The notes under the pieces: model-generated
What the model was told of the DNA's origin: nothing
The model's database searches: none
The model's input: only the letters and a program-made list of their open reading frames with translations
Virus record (IMG/VR): IMGVR_UViG_3300032073_000301
Span: 1-21,803 of that record
Strand: one strand, 5' to 3'
DNA length: 21,803 bases
From: a virus
Position numbers and translations under genes: made by a program
In this document: piece after piece, positions 13,590 to 20,555 of the stretch
How positions within the stretch are numbered: the first letter of the stretch is position 1
Layout of the letters: each line of letters starts with the position of its first letter

Positions 13590-14063
13590 ATGAGGATATT
13601 AATTTGCGGTATGCAAGGGACGGGGAAAACTTGGGTTATGCTTCAGCTCATTGAATTGATGAAAGCAAGTAAGAAGCGCAAGTATAAGACCGTCTATTAT
13701 CATCAGGGTGAAAACATAGCTATCGTTGGCAAGTATGACGGGCAGACGTTTCAAGGGAGCGATAGATTAAGCATGGGAGTTATGGCCGATATTGGAGGAA
13801 TGTTGGCACAGCACCGTGAGGGTAATGTAATTTTAGAGGGAGACAGGTTCACTAACGGGAAATTTATTAGCCGTTATAAGCCAACGATTATTTACATCAC
13901 AAGCGATGGATCTGAAGGAAGAAAGTTGCGCGGAAGCGATCAATCAGAGCGGACAATCAAGTCAATGGCTACAAGGCTAACGAACTTAGACCTTAAAGAA
14001 AGAGCGATAGCTGTTGAGGATTCAGCTACCGCTCTTGAAAAAATATTGGAACTATTAAAATAA
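13590..14063 (+). CDS. P-loop kinase, likely acting on hydroxymethylated DNA bases
   Basis: 157 aa. Walker A is GMQGTGKT (7-14), and a Walker B-like strand is VILEGDRF (80-87). Between them lie GKYDG (47-51) and FQGSDRLS (54-61), a combination I associate with the phage P-loop kinases described as 5-hydroxymethyl-dUMP-DNA kinases in hypermodifying phages. Those phosphorylate the hydroxymethyl group on DNA to prepare it for substitution. The gene follows array B with AGAGGGTGG as SD. With a TET/JBP dioxygenase upstream, the predicted substrate is its hydroxymethyl product. A small-molecule nucleoside kinase is the alternative. Confidence 0.72.
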   Translation: MRILICGMQGTGKTWVMLQLIELMKASKKRKYKTVYYHQGENIAIVGKYDGQTFQGSDRLSMGVMADIGGMLAQHREGNVILEGDRFTNGKFISRYKPTIIYITSDGSEGRKLRGSDQSERTIKSMATRLTNLDLKERAIAVEDSATALEKILELLK

Positions 14064-14091
14064 TTGGAACAAGAAATTATCCTTCTTTGGA

Positions 14092-14304
14092 CTACTTGCG
14101 CTCTCCTTTTGCTTTTGTTTTACAGGTAGCTATTTCCCTCTCATCCATAATACTATCAAGAGAGGCTAAACTGTTACGTATAGAGTGAGCAATTAAATGT
14201 ACTGTGTCGCTATTCTCGTCATTAGTGTTAATTACGGTTATGTGATTAATTGCGTTGTGTGCGGTCAGCAACCACTCTTTTATTTGCTTAGTTGAATTAG
14301 ACAT
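14092..14304 (-). CDS. Hypothetical protein, 70 aa
   Basis: The start at 14304 (MSNSTKQIKE) gives a 10-nt distance to GGAG; an ATG 9 nt earlier is too close to the SD. It is helical with a polar middle (VINTNDENSDT) and a basic tail (CKTKAKGERK). No family is recognised. It is the last gene of the leftward three-gene cassette and converges on the kinase gene 28 nt away. Confidence 0.65.
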   Translation of the reverse strand: MSNSTKQIKEWLLTAHNAINHITVINTNDENSDTVHLIAHSIRNSLASLDSIMDEREIATCKTKAKGERK

Positions 14305-14305
14305 T

Positions 14306-14572
14306 TTAGGCATTCTCCGTTGTTTTTCTTGTTAAGGCCTCTATGGCGTTTTCGATGGTGGTCCTTCTTGCGTCAGCAATCGCTCTCCAATAATCTCTCC
14401 CCTTCCGTTCGGCTTCTAAATCCGTTTTAAGAGAGCGGATATTATCCTTTAGCTCATCCGTTTTTTTAATATGGTCGAAATTCTTTAGCTGTTCTTCGGA
14501 CATTGCTTGGAGAAGGATTTCGTATTTCTCATTGAGCTTGTCGAAATTTTCTTGTAGTGTTAGCGTTTCCAT
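14306..14572 (-). CDS. Coiled-coil protein, 88 aa
   Basis: Nearly continuous heptad-like helix (LQENFDKLNEKYEILLQAMS, then DELKDNIRSLKTDLEAERKG), rich in Glu and Lys. No enzyme motif is seen. The start has AAAGGAGAAA, and its CACCAC element is separated from the SD by a strong hairpin (14589-14612). Its stop is 1 nt from the next start. It is probably a structural or regulatory small protein of the early class. Confidence 0.68.
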   Translation of the reverse strand: METLTLQENFDKLNEKYEILLQAMSEEQLKNFDHIKKTDELKDNIRSLKTDLEAERKGRDYWRAIADARRTTIENAIEALTRKTTENA

Positions 14573-14588
14573 TTTGTGTTTCTCCTTT

Positions 14589-14612
14589 GGGGAGAGGCGT
14601 TTGCCCCTCCCC
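14589..14612 (-). promoter_or_regulatory. Strong leader hairpin abutting an SD
   Basis: On the minus strand GGGGAGGGGC, AAAC loop, GCCTCTCCCC: a 10-bp stem (one G-T pair) immediately followed by AAAGGAGAAA, with no U-tract. It lies between CACCAC and the SD, and folding would bring them close together. Translational control or transcript processing is more likely than termination. Confidence 0.65.
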
Positions 14613-14627
14613 GTTATGTGGTGTAAT

Positions 14628-14849
14628 TTAGCTATTATGATTTTTCCAAGTTTGTAATTTATTCTTGTGTGCTTTTTTCAAGTTTTTAAGTATGCGCTGA
14701 TATCTGTCAATCTGTTCGTCAAGTTCTCTTATTTCTTTGGCTTCTTTTACGGAATCGTAAGGTTCTTCGCCAATGTCGAAATTATAAATTGCTTGACCGT
14801 CGTCTGTGGTGCCAACTTGGTTGCTTGGGTTTGCGTTTGATTTGTACAT
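14628..14849 (-). CDS. Hypothetical protein, 73 aa
   Basis: The N-terminus is polar and low-complexity (MYKSNANPSNQVGTTDDGQA). The rest is a charged helix predicted to coil (KEIRELDEQIDRYQRILKNL, then KKAHKNK). No family is recognised. TTAGGAGAAA precedes the ATG, with CACCAC 8 nt further up, and early promoter copy 4 lies 46 bp upstream. It heads the leftward cassette. Confidence 0.68.
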   Translation of the reverse strand: MYKSNANPSNQVGTTDDGQAIYNFDIGEEPYDSVKEAKEIRELDEQIDRYQRILKNLKKAHKNKLQTWKNHNS

Positions 14850-14894
14850 TTTGTTTCTCCTAATTAAGTGTGGTGTGTTTTAAAACTTATAACT

Positions 14895-14923
14895 AATATA
14901 AAACAAATCATTTCAGAACACAA
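14895..14923 (-). promoter_or_regulatory. Leftward early promoter, copy 4
   Basis: TTGTGT, a 17-nt spacer and TATATT on the minus strand, with the AACAC-TT-GTGTT repeat. Its A-rich upstream tract (about 14924-14962) merges into the start of the rightward DUF1064 gene. It is the only early-type promoter inside the rightward half. Confidence 0.75.
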
Positions 14924-14951
14924 GTGTTTTTTTAAAAAAAAAGGGAAAAAA

Positions 14952-15305
14952 GTGAAAAAAAGTGAAAAATACTTCAAAAAAGGCAAAAAAAACAAGTTTA
15001 ATGCTAAGAAAACACAGTTAGACGGGTTTGTTTTTGACTCACAAATGGAATCAAGGCGTTACATTGAACTTAAAATCTTAGAAAAAGTCGGTAAAATAAA
15101 AAATCTTGAGATGCAGAAACGATACGTTTTAGAAGTTCAAGGTCAAAAAATAGGCTCCTACCTTGCTGACTTTGTTTATGAGAAAGTTCCCGAAGGCGAA
15201 GTCGTTATTGAAGATGTTAAAGGATTCAGAACGGCATTATATCGTTGGAAAAAGAAGCACGTAGAAGCTCAATACGGAATCCCTGTAACAGAAACCAAAG
15301 CGTAA
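14952..15305 (+). CDS. DUF1064-type PD-(D/E)XK nuclease
   Basis: 117 aa if started at the GTG at 14952, with a weak GGG SD 6 nt upstream; an ATG-free extension back to 14868 would run through the leftward promoter and is unlikely. Family features: KFNAKKTQLDGFVFDSQMES near the N-terminus, E-R-Y helix, SYLADFVYE (D) and VVIEDVKGFRT (E-x-K type core), then YRWKKKHVEAQYG. DUF1064 proteins are phage endonucleases of the resolvase-like PD-(D/E)XK fold, probably trimming branched DNA before packaging. The lysine-rich N-terminus coincides with the A-tract of promoter copy 4. Confidence 0.82.
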   Translation: MKKSEKYFKKGKKNKFNAKKTQLDGFVFDSQMESRRYIELKILEKVGKIKNLEMQKRYVLEVQGQKIGSYLADFVYEKVPEGEVVIEDVKGFRTALYRWKKKHVEAQYGIPVTETKA

Positions 15306-15308
15306 GAG

Positions 15309-15330
15309 CCGTTATCGAAAACGGTAACGG
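15309..15330 (+). promoter_or_regulatory. Operator-like element, copy 2
   Basis: CCGTTATCGAAAA followed by CGGTAACGG, with outer arms CCGTTA/TAACGG as a perfect 6-bp inverted repeat. It begins 3 bp after the DUF1064 stop and ends 13 bp before the -35 of the portal promoter. It matches 7536-7557 at 20 of 22 positions. Confidence 0.7.
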
Positions 15331-15343
15331 GTTCTATTATGAC

Positions 15344-15372
15344 TTGACAGGTATAAGAATATATTATATATG
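15344..15372 (+). promoter_or_regulatory. Rightward promoter of the head module
   Basis: TTGACA (15344-15349), a 17-nt spacer and TATATG (15367-15372), about 30 bp before the portal start. The -35 is perfect and the -10 moderate. The operator-like element centres near -60, a typical activator position. It should drive portal through coat protein. Confidence 0.72.
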
Positions 15373-15401
15373 TAACATAACGATACATACAGAGAGGGAA
15401 A

Positions 15402-16841
15402 ATGTCTGAAACAGCGAACGTAAATACACCAAACGACGCATATGAGCGGATGGCGCGTAGATGGGAGTTGCCTGAGGCACTTATGGGTGGCACATTCGGT
15501 ATGCGTGACAAGCGCGAAGATTACCTACCGCAATGGTCAAAAGAGAGTGATTCACGGTATAAAGACCGATTGGATCAGGCGGTGCTACTTGAGAAATATC
15601 GCGACACCATAGAAAATCATTCAGCGCGACCCTTTACTGAGCCTGTTCAGTTATTGCCTGACAATAATGACACCTTCAACGAAATCGCCAAAGATGTAGA
15701 TCTGTCAGGCAGGGATATTACAGTGTTTGCGCGAGAGCGTTTGCGCGATCTGTTGATCTACGGTAAAACGCATATTCTCTGCGAATACCCGAATACGATT
15801 GACTTGCGAGAAACTCTTGGGAGAGAACTCACCCTTGCTGATGAGAAGGTTCTCAATTTACGTCCATACATGGTAGGAGTAAACCCTGCGTCTTTAATTT
15901 CTTGGAACGGTGAGCGCGTAGGAGGCGTGGAGAAACTTGACAGGGTAAATATCCGCTACAGGATGGAAGAGTCTGACCCAAATAATGAGTATCACATTAA
16001 TGAGCAAGATTATGTAGTTGTTTGGCGAAATGAAACGATAGAAACGTGGAAACTGAACGGGACTTCTGAGACGACAGATGATGAGTGGCTGTTAATTGAT
16101 GAGTCGGCAAACACATTAGGCAAAATCCCCCTTGTCACAATTTACGCCAACAGGAGCGGACTACTTGAATGTGCGCCACCTTACGAGGGGTTAGCGTTCC
16201 TCAATGGAAAACATTTTCGTAATCAGTCAGACCAAGATACAATCGAAAGTATTGCGCGAGTTCCGATGCTGTTTTTTCGGGGGTTCACAAAAGAGGACAT
16301 TAGCAGTATAGAGGTTGGCCCTTATAAAATCTTTGGGAACAAAGACATACAGTCCGATGTCACGGTCGTTGAGACGAACGGGAACGCAGTGAAGGTTGGC
16401 GGTGACTCCTTACGTGCATTAGAAGAACAAATGGATCAGCTTGCCCTTTCACCATTAAAAAGAAAATCAGGCAACCCAACTGCTACAGAACTTGCAATCG
16501 CGTCGGGCAGAGAAGTTTCAGATATTGAGGCCTACGTTATGATGCTTGAAAAAGGCTTACAGCAAGCGTTTGCCCTTTGCTCGGAATGGACGGGAAGCAA
16601 TATTGAGCCACCTGAAATAGTGATTAATGAGGATTTGGGCTACTCACTTGTTTCGGGTAGAGAGATGGAAGAATTAAGGGAAGATTATAAACTTGGCGTA
16701 GTTGATAAAAGGACATACTTGAACGAGCGTAAAAGAAGAGGATTGTATCACGAAAGCATAGACACCGAAGAAGTGCTTGCTGAACTTGAAACCGAATCAC
16801 CGTTTACAGAAAGTCCTACCCAAGAGATAGATGACGAATGA
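15402..16841 (+). CDS. Portal protein (DUF4055 family)
   Basis: 479 aa. The N-terminus has the DUF4055 pattern RMARRWELPEALMGGTFGMR (16-35), a YLPQWSKES segment, SRYKDRLDQAVL and RPFTEPV. The middle carries LLIYGKTHILCEYP and the RPYMVGVNPASLISW region; the C-terminal half includes the long helix SPLKRKSGNPTATELAIASG. Portals form a dodecameric ring at one capsid vertex through which TerL pumps DNA. The SD is GAGAGGG. It overlaps the MuF-type gene by ATGA. The C-terminus is acidic (EIDDE). Confidence 0.9.
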   Translation: MSETANVNTPNDAYERMARRWELPEALMGGTFGMRDKREDYLPQWSKESDSRYKDRLDQAVLLEKYRDTIENHSARPFTEPVQLLPDNNDTFNEIAKDVDLSGRDITVFARERLRDLLIYGKTHILCEYPNTIDLRETLGRELTLADEKVLNLRPYMVGVNPASLISWNGERVGGVEKLDRVNIRYRMEESDPNNEYHINEQDYVVVWRNETIETWKLNGTSETTDDEWLLIDESANTLGKIPLVTIYANRSGLLECAPPYEGLAFLNGKHFRNQSDQDTIESIARVPMLFFRGFTKEDISSIEVGPYKIFGNKDIQSDVTVVETNGNAVKVGGDSLRALEEQMDQLALSPLKRKSGNPTATELAIASGREVSDIEAYVMMLEKGLQQAFALCSEWTGSNIEPPEIVINEDLGYSLVSGREMEELREDYKLGVVDKRTYLNERKRRGLYHESIDTEEVLAELETESPFTESPTQEIDDE

Positions 16842-19372
16842 CCCAAGTAACGCAACGCGAACTTCCTAAAGCCGTAGAAAGAAGCGTTAATGAAGAGCTA
16901 CAGGCACAGTTCGTTCGCCATCAAGTATATTTACAGCAATTAGGAACAAGTGAAGCGGTAAAGGTAGGCGCATTATTGGCAGACCTTGAGGCAGACGTTG
17001 CTCGTCAACTTACAAGAAGGTTTGATGCGATAACGGCAAGGGGATTTGATCGTGGCGTAGAAACCACAAGGCGATTGCAAGAGATGTTCGTTGGCTTCCG
17101 AAAACTAAATGACGACACTATGAAGCAAATACGTGACGGGACAAATTCTACACTTGAAGAATTAGCAGTTGATGAACAGGATTTCGTCCAAGATGCTTTA
17201 CGCAAAACACTCCCTGTAAATTACACCACAAAATTAGTTAGCCCTCAATATCTAAAGTCCATTGCTACAAGACCGCTAATTGAAGGGACACCATTAAAAC
17301 AGTGGTATAGAAAACTTGGCGACGACACGCAGAGACGATTGGAAGGAGCGATTAGGCTTTCGGCTTCAGAGGGTGAAACGGTAGGGCAAGCCGTACAAAG
17401 AATTAGAGGGACAAGCGCAGGGAACTTTAGGGACGGGGCAATAAGTGCTACAAGGAGGGAAGCTGAAGCCATAGTAAGGACAGCACTAAACGGGACGGCC
17501 AATGAAGCGCGAATGACAACATTAGAGGAAAATGATGACCTGATAAAAGGGTATCAGTGGGTAGCGACCCTTGATTCAAGAATATGCCCTCAATGCGCAG
17601 GGCTTGACAGCACAGTTAAAAAGTCAATGAAGAATCAGGTAAATCCACCTGCTCACATAAACTGCCGTTGCACAGTTGTCCCCGTCATAAAGAGCGAAAA
17701 AGAATTAGGTTTACCGCCAACAAAACAAATGCGCACGACAAGAGCGTCTATGAACGGGCAAGTCCCTGCTTCACAGACTTACGGTGAATGGCTAATTGAG
17801 CAACCCGTTGACGTTCAAGAAAAAGTATTAGGAGTGACTAAAGCGAAGCTCTTTAGAGATGGTAAGCTGAGAATAGGTCAGTTTACAAACAGAAAAGGTA
17901 AGACATTAACACTTGATGAACTTAGGGAGATAGAAGGACGGAAAGCGAAGAAGGCGACGCAACCGAAAACTATAGTTGACGAAATAGAAAACGAAAACAA
18001 AGTAACTACAGAGAAGGCAAAAATTGTTGCAGATAAAAATGCACCGATAGAAAAAAGGATAGAAGCGTGGGAAGAGGGCGATGTCCTTGTAGCAAAAGCT
18101 AAAGCAATTTGGCAAAAAAGTATGCAAGATGATATTAAAAAAGCTGAACGCAAAACGAAGTTAAGCAACGAATTGAAAGAGGTAGACGATAAACATACTC
18201 TTCTACTACAAAAGCAATATGATATTAAAAGCAAAGTAGAAGCGTCTATTGACGCTGATAGGGTAAAGATTAACGCAAAGTATGCATCTCTACGCCAAGG
18301 GATGGATTTTGATGACCCTGAGTATGTAAAACTGCGTAAAGCTAAAAAGGAAGAAGTACGATTACTTAGCGACAAATACGCAATAGATTTAGAAAACGCG
18401 AGTATGCAGGTAAATCAGGAATTCTATGAAATACAAAAGAAAAGAGATAAGCTCTATGAAGCGTATGAAAAATTAAAATTAGAGCTTGACCCTTTCTTAA
18501 ACGACAAAAGCCGACAATTAGAAGCTATGCGCGAAGAGTTAGCTGACTTATTAGCTACAGGGGGAGATGATTGGCTCGCAGTTGGTTCGCGAAAGGGTTT
18601 TGATCCAAAAATAGAAGTCGGAGAGCATAAGAAAATAGATAAGGTAATGGCTTTTATAAATAAGGTGTCAGACGGGAAGATTGACCCAAATTATAGAGGC
18701 AGAGATCCTGTTACAGGTGATGCTTTCAAGGTTGCAATAGGCAAAGATGAAATTAATGTCATAGGGAATAAGGCTTCTTTTTCAGCGAAAGACAGGCGCG
18801 ACAAGAAATGGAGAGCGCACTACTCCGACGATAAAAATTCTGCCGTTATGGACGGGTTCAACGTTAATGAAGAAGGCGTTTACGCGCATGAAGTAGCTCA
18901 CCACATTGAGTATGTAAGAAAACGTCAAAAAAACCTAACGTCTTTCGAATTTTCAAAGTATAGGACTAAGGGCAAAAAGTATGAAAATATGCAAAAGTAC
19001 AATCGTAACTACAAAGAACCCGAATATGGAAATCAAGACGAGTATCACGAAATCGGTAAAATGAAACAAGGGTTAGGCCTTGAGTATTCAGGTGACAATG
19101 CTCTTAAAGCTCGTTCAGCTTATTTTGGCAAAAAATATCATGATCATTACAAAGATTGGCCTACGTGGATACGTAGGTTGGAAGAAAACGGAAACAAACG
19201 TGTAAGCGATCAAAGACAAGTTTTCAACGCTGATTGGGAACTGACGGATTTTAGGTCGACAGAAATTATCTCTATGTTGACGGAAGATTTGTATGAGAGT
19301 GGAGCAGGGATGGCTGAAGTTGATGAAGAGGCGTTCAAGTTCATAGTTGGTTATCTACGGGGGATTTGGTAA
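16838..19372 (+). CDS. MuF/SPP1 gp7-type minor head protein fused to HEXXH metallopeptidase-like domain
   Basis: 844 aa, far longer than a plain MuF protein (about 300-400). Residues 1-285 are the head-morphogenesis domain with the Cys/His signature ICPQC (C250, C253) and PPAHINCRC (H273, C276, C278). A linker follows (SQTYGEWLIEQPVDVQEKVL), then a long charged coiled-coil region (about 365-570). The C-terminal domain (about 585-844) contains YAHEVAHHIEYV, an HEXXH zinc motif with H684, E685 and H688; E809 in RSTEIISML is a candidate third ligand. MuF proteins with C-terminal toxin or enzyme domains are known in phages and may be delivered from the virion. Here the domain may act on head assembly, on the coat/scaffold or in the host; the target is unknown. 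Confidence 0.82.
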   Translation: MTQVTQRELPKAVERSVNEELQAQFVRHQVYLQQLGTSEAVKVGALLADLEADVARQLTRRFDAITARGFDRGVETTRRLQEMFVGFRKLNDDTMKQIRDGTNSTLEELAVDEQDFVQDALRKTLPVNYTTKLVSPQYLKSIATRPLIEGTPLKQWYRKLGDDTQRRLEGAIRLSASEGETVGQAVQRIRGTSAGNFRDGAISATRREAEAIVRTALNGTANEARMTTLEENDDLIKGYQWVATLDSRICPQCAGLDSTVKKSMKNQVNPPAHINCRCTVVPVIKSEKELGLPPTKQMRTTRASMNGQVPASQTYGEWLIEQPVDVQEKVLGVTKAKLFRDGKLRIGQFTNRKGKTLTLDELREIEGRKAKKATQPKTIVDEIENENKVTTEKAKIVADKNAPIEKRIEAWEEGDVLVAKAKAIWQKSMQDDIKKAERKTKLSNELKEVDDKHTLLLQKQYDIKSKVEASIDADRVKINAKYASLRQGMDFDDPEYVKLRKAKKEEVRLLSDKYAIDLENASMQVNQEFYEIQKKRDKLYEAYEKLKLELDPFLNDKSRQLEAMREELADLLATGGDDWLAVGSRKGFDPKIEVGEHKKIDKVMAFINKVSDGKIDPNYRGRDPVTGDAFKVAIGKDEINVIGNKASFSAKDRRDKKWRAHYSDDKNSAVMDGFNVNEEGVYAHEVAHHIEYVRKRQKNLTSFEFSKYRTKGKKYENMQKYNRNYKEPEYGNQDEYHEIGKMKQGLGLEYSGDNALKARSAYFGKKYHDHYKDWPTWIRRLEENGNKRVSDQRQVFNADWELTDFRSTEIISMLTEDLYESGAGMAEVDEEAFKFIVGYLRGIW

Positions 19373-19686
19373 TGGTTGTCGTCAGCATAAAAGATACGGT
19401 TACGGGGCAAAATTTAGCGACGTTGCATTATACAGAAAAAGAAAGCTATAGATGGAAGAGTAACGACAAGATAACGCAGTTTATATTCAATGATAACTTT
19501 AGCCCTTTATTCGGAAGCGTTACTTACGGAGATCCGCTTTTAGTTGCCGTTTCAAGGGCAATAGAAACCTATAGTAACACTATAGCCGTTTGGGAGGGGG
19601 GAATGGAGCCTGAGATAAAAACAGAAGCAGACGTCGAACTTGACGAAAACGGAAGAGTAAAACTGATTAAACAAGTAATCTATTAA
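19372..19686 (+). CDS. Hypothetical protein, 104 aa, possible partner of the MuF fusion
   Basis: The start is the ATG at 19372, which overlaps the MuF stop (TAATG) with GGGGG 8 nt upstream; a TTG two codons earlier is not preferred. It begins with a beta-rich segment (VVSIKDTVTGQNLATLHYTE) and ends with an acidic and basic tail (EADVELDENGRVKLIKQVIY). No domain is recognised. Small genes directly after polymorphic-toxin genes are often immunity proteins, which makes that a testable idea. It could equally be a minor structural or assembly protein. Confidence 0.65.
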   Translation: MVVVSIKDTVTGQNLATLHYTEKESYRWKSNDKITQFIFNDNFSPLFGSVTYGDPLLVAVSRAIETYSNTIAVWEGGMEPEIKTEADVELDENGRVKLIKQVIY

Positions 19687-19691
19687 CAAGA

Positions 19692-19728
19692 CCGAACGAG
19701 ATTCGGCATAAACCCTGTCGAGAACAGG
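19692..19728 (+). promoter_or_regulatory. Tandem mini-hairpins with identical CGAGA loops
   Basis: Hairpin 1: CCGAA-CGAGA-TTCGG (19692-19706). Hairpin 2: CCTGT-CGAGA-ACAGG (19714-19728). The stems differ in sequence but both pair perfectly, and the loops are identical. They lie in the 60-nt leader just before the scaffold SD (GGAGGT), suggesting an RNA element that controls scaffold translation. Confidence 0.55.
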
Positions 19729-19746
19729 TTGATACGGAGGTGTCAA

Positions 19747-20526
19747 ATGTTAAAAGCAATTTACGAAGCCGAAGAAGCAATACCCGAAGTAGTTCGCGAG
19801 TATTACGGACAACCCGAAGGCGAGGAGCGTTTCGTCCTACAGGTTGACGGTGCTGATGGTTTCGCCCTTGAGAATGTCAGTGGCCTAAAAAGCACATTAG
19901 GCAAACTGAAAGATCGTGCCGACAAAGCAGAAGCAGGGCTAAAGCGTTTTAGCTCTTTGAATGCTGAACCCGATGCGATAGCCGAAAATTTGGCAGAGCT
20001 TGAATCGCTCCGCGAGTCGAAGCAAGACGAAGGAACTGCCGTAACGAGTTTGCGAAACGAGATGGAGCAAATGAGGAAATCTGCCAAAGCAGAAACTGAC
20101 AAGGCTCTTGCGCCCATAAATGCCTTATCGGAATCGCGCTTGGCGCAAATCAAGGAATTGCTAATTGACAACGAACTATCATCGGCAATATCAGAGGCAG
20201 GTGGCTCTGCCAAACTGTTAATGCCTGTTTTAAGAAATGAGGTACGCGCAGTGACGGATGATGAGGGTCGCGTCAAAGTGCAAATCGTAGACCGTGAGGG
20301 CACTCCTCGCGTTATGGGGACAAATCTTGACCCTATGACTTTTGGAGCGTTGGTTGAAGAGAAGAAAAGTGACCCTGACCTCGCTGTGGCATTTTCCTCT
20401 GCAGGTAGTTCGGGGGGCGGTAGCCAACCTGATACTACTCAGGCAGGGGTATCTACAACAAGAGTTACACCCGAAGCCGTAGGCAACATGTCTATGGCCG
20501 AATATCGTAAATTTAGACAAGCATAG
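19747..20526 (+). CDS. Head scaffolding protein (probable)
   Basis: 259 aa from the ATG at 19747, with GGAGGT 6 nt upstream. The N-terminus (EAIPEVVREYYGQPEGEERF) is followed by a long helical coiled-coil region (about 45-140, LKSTLGKLKDRADKAEAGLK, ETDKALAPINALSESRLAQI), a small globular part, and a Ser/Gly/Thr-rich tail (SSAGSSGGGSQPDT). It ends in NMSMAEYRKFRQA. Coiled-coil proteins of this size directly before the coat gene are usually scaffolds that guide procapsid assembly and are then lost. No protease motif is seen inside it. The function is based on structure and position. Confidence 0.78.
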   Translation: MLKAIYEAEEAIPEVVREYYGQPEGEERFVLQVDGADGFALENVSGLKSTLGKLKDRADKAEAGLKRFSSLNAEPDAIAENLAELESLRESKQDEGTAVTSLRNEMEQMRKSAKAETDKALAPINALSESRLAQIKELLIDNELSSAISEAGGSAKLLMPVLRNEVRAVTDDEGRVKVQIVDREGTPRVMGTNLDPMTFGALVEEKKSDPDLAVAFSSAGSSGGGSQPDTTQAGVSTTRVTPEAVGNMSMAEYRKFRQA

Positions 20527-20555
20527 ACTTGTCTTAGAGAAAGAAGAAAGAATAA

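Noticed and set aside
14064-14091. Bidirectional terminator between the kinase and the leftward cassette
   Set aside because: Only a weak AAGAA/TTCTT pairing is present, without a GC-rich stem or T-run on either strand.
14868-14951. Upstream extension of the DUF1064 ORF
   Set aside because: It crosses promoter copy 4 and its A-tract and has no SD; the DUF1064 core begins after the GTG at 14952.
17878-18375. 165-aa Ser/Leu-rich minus-strand ORF
   Set aside because: It is the reverse of the Lys/Glu-rich coiled coil of the MuF protein, which gives Ser/Phe/Leu-rich shadows.
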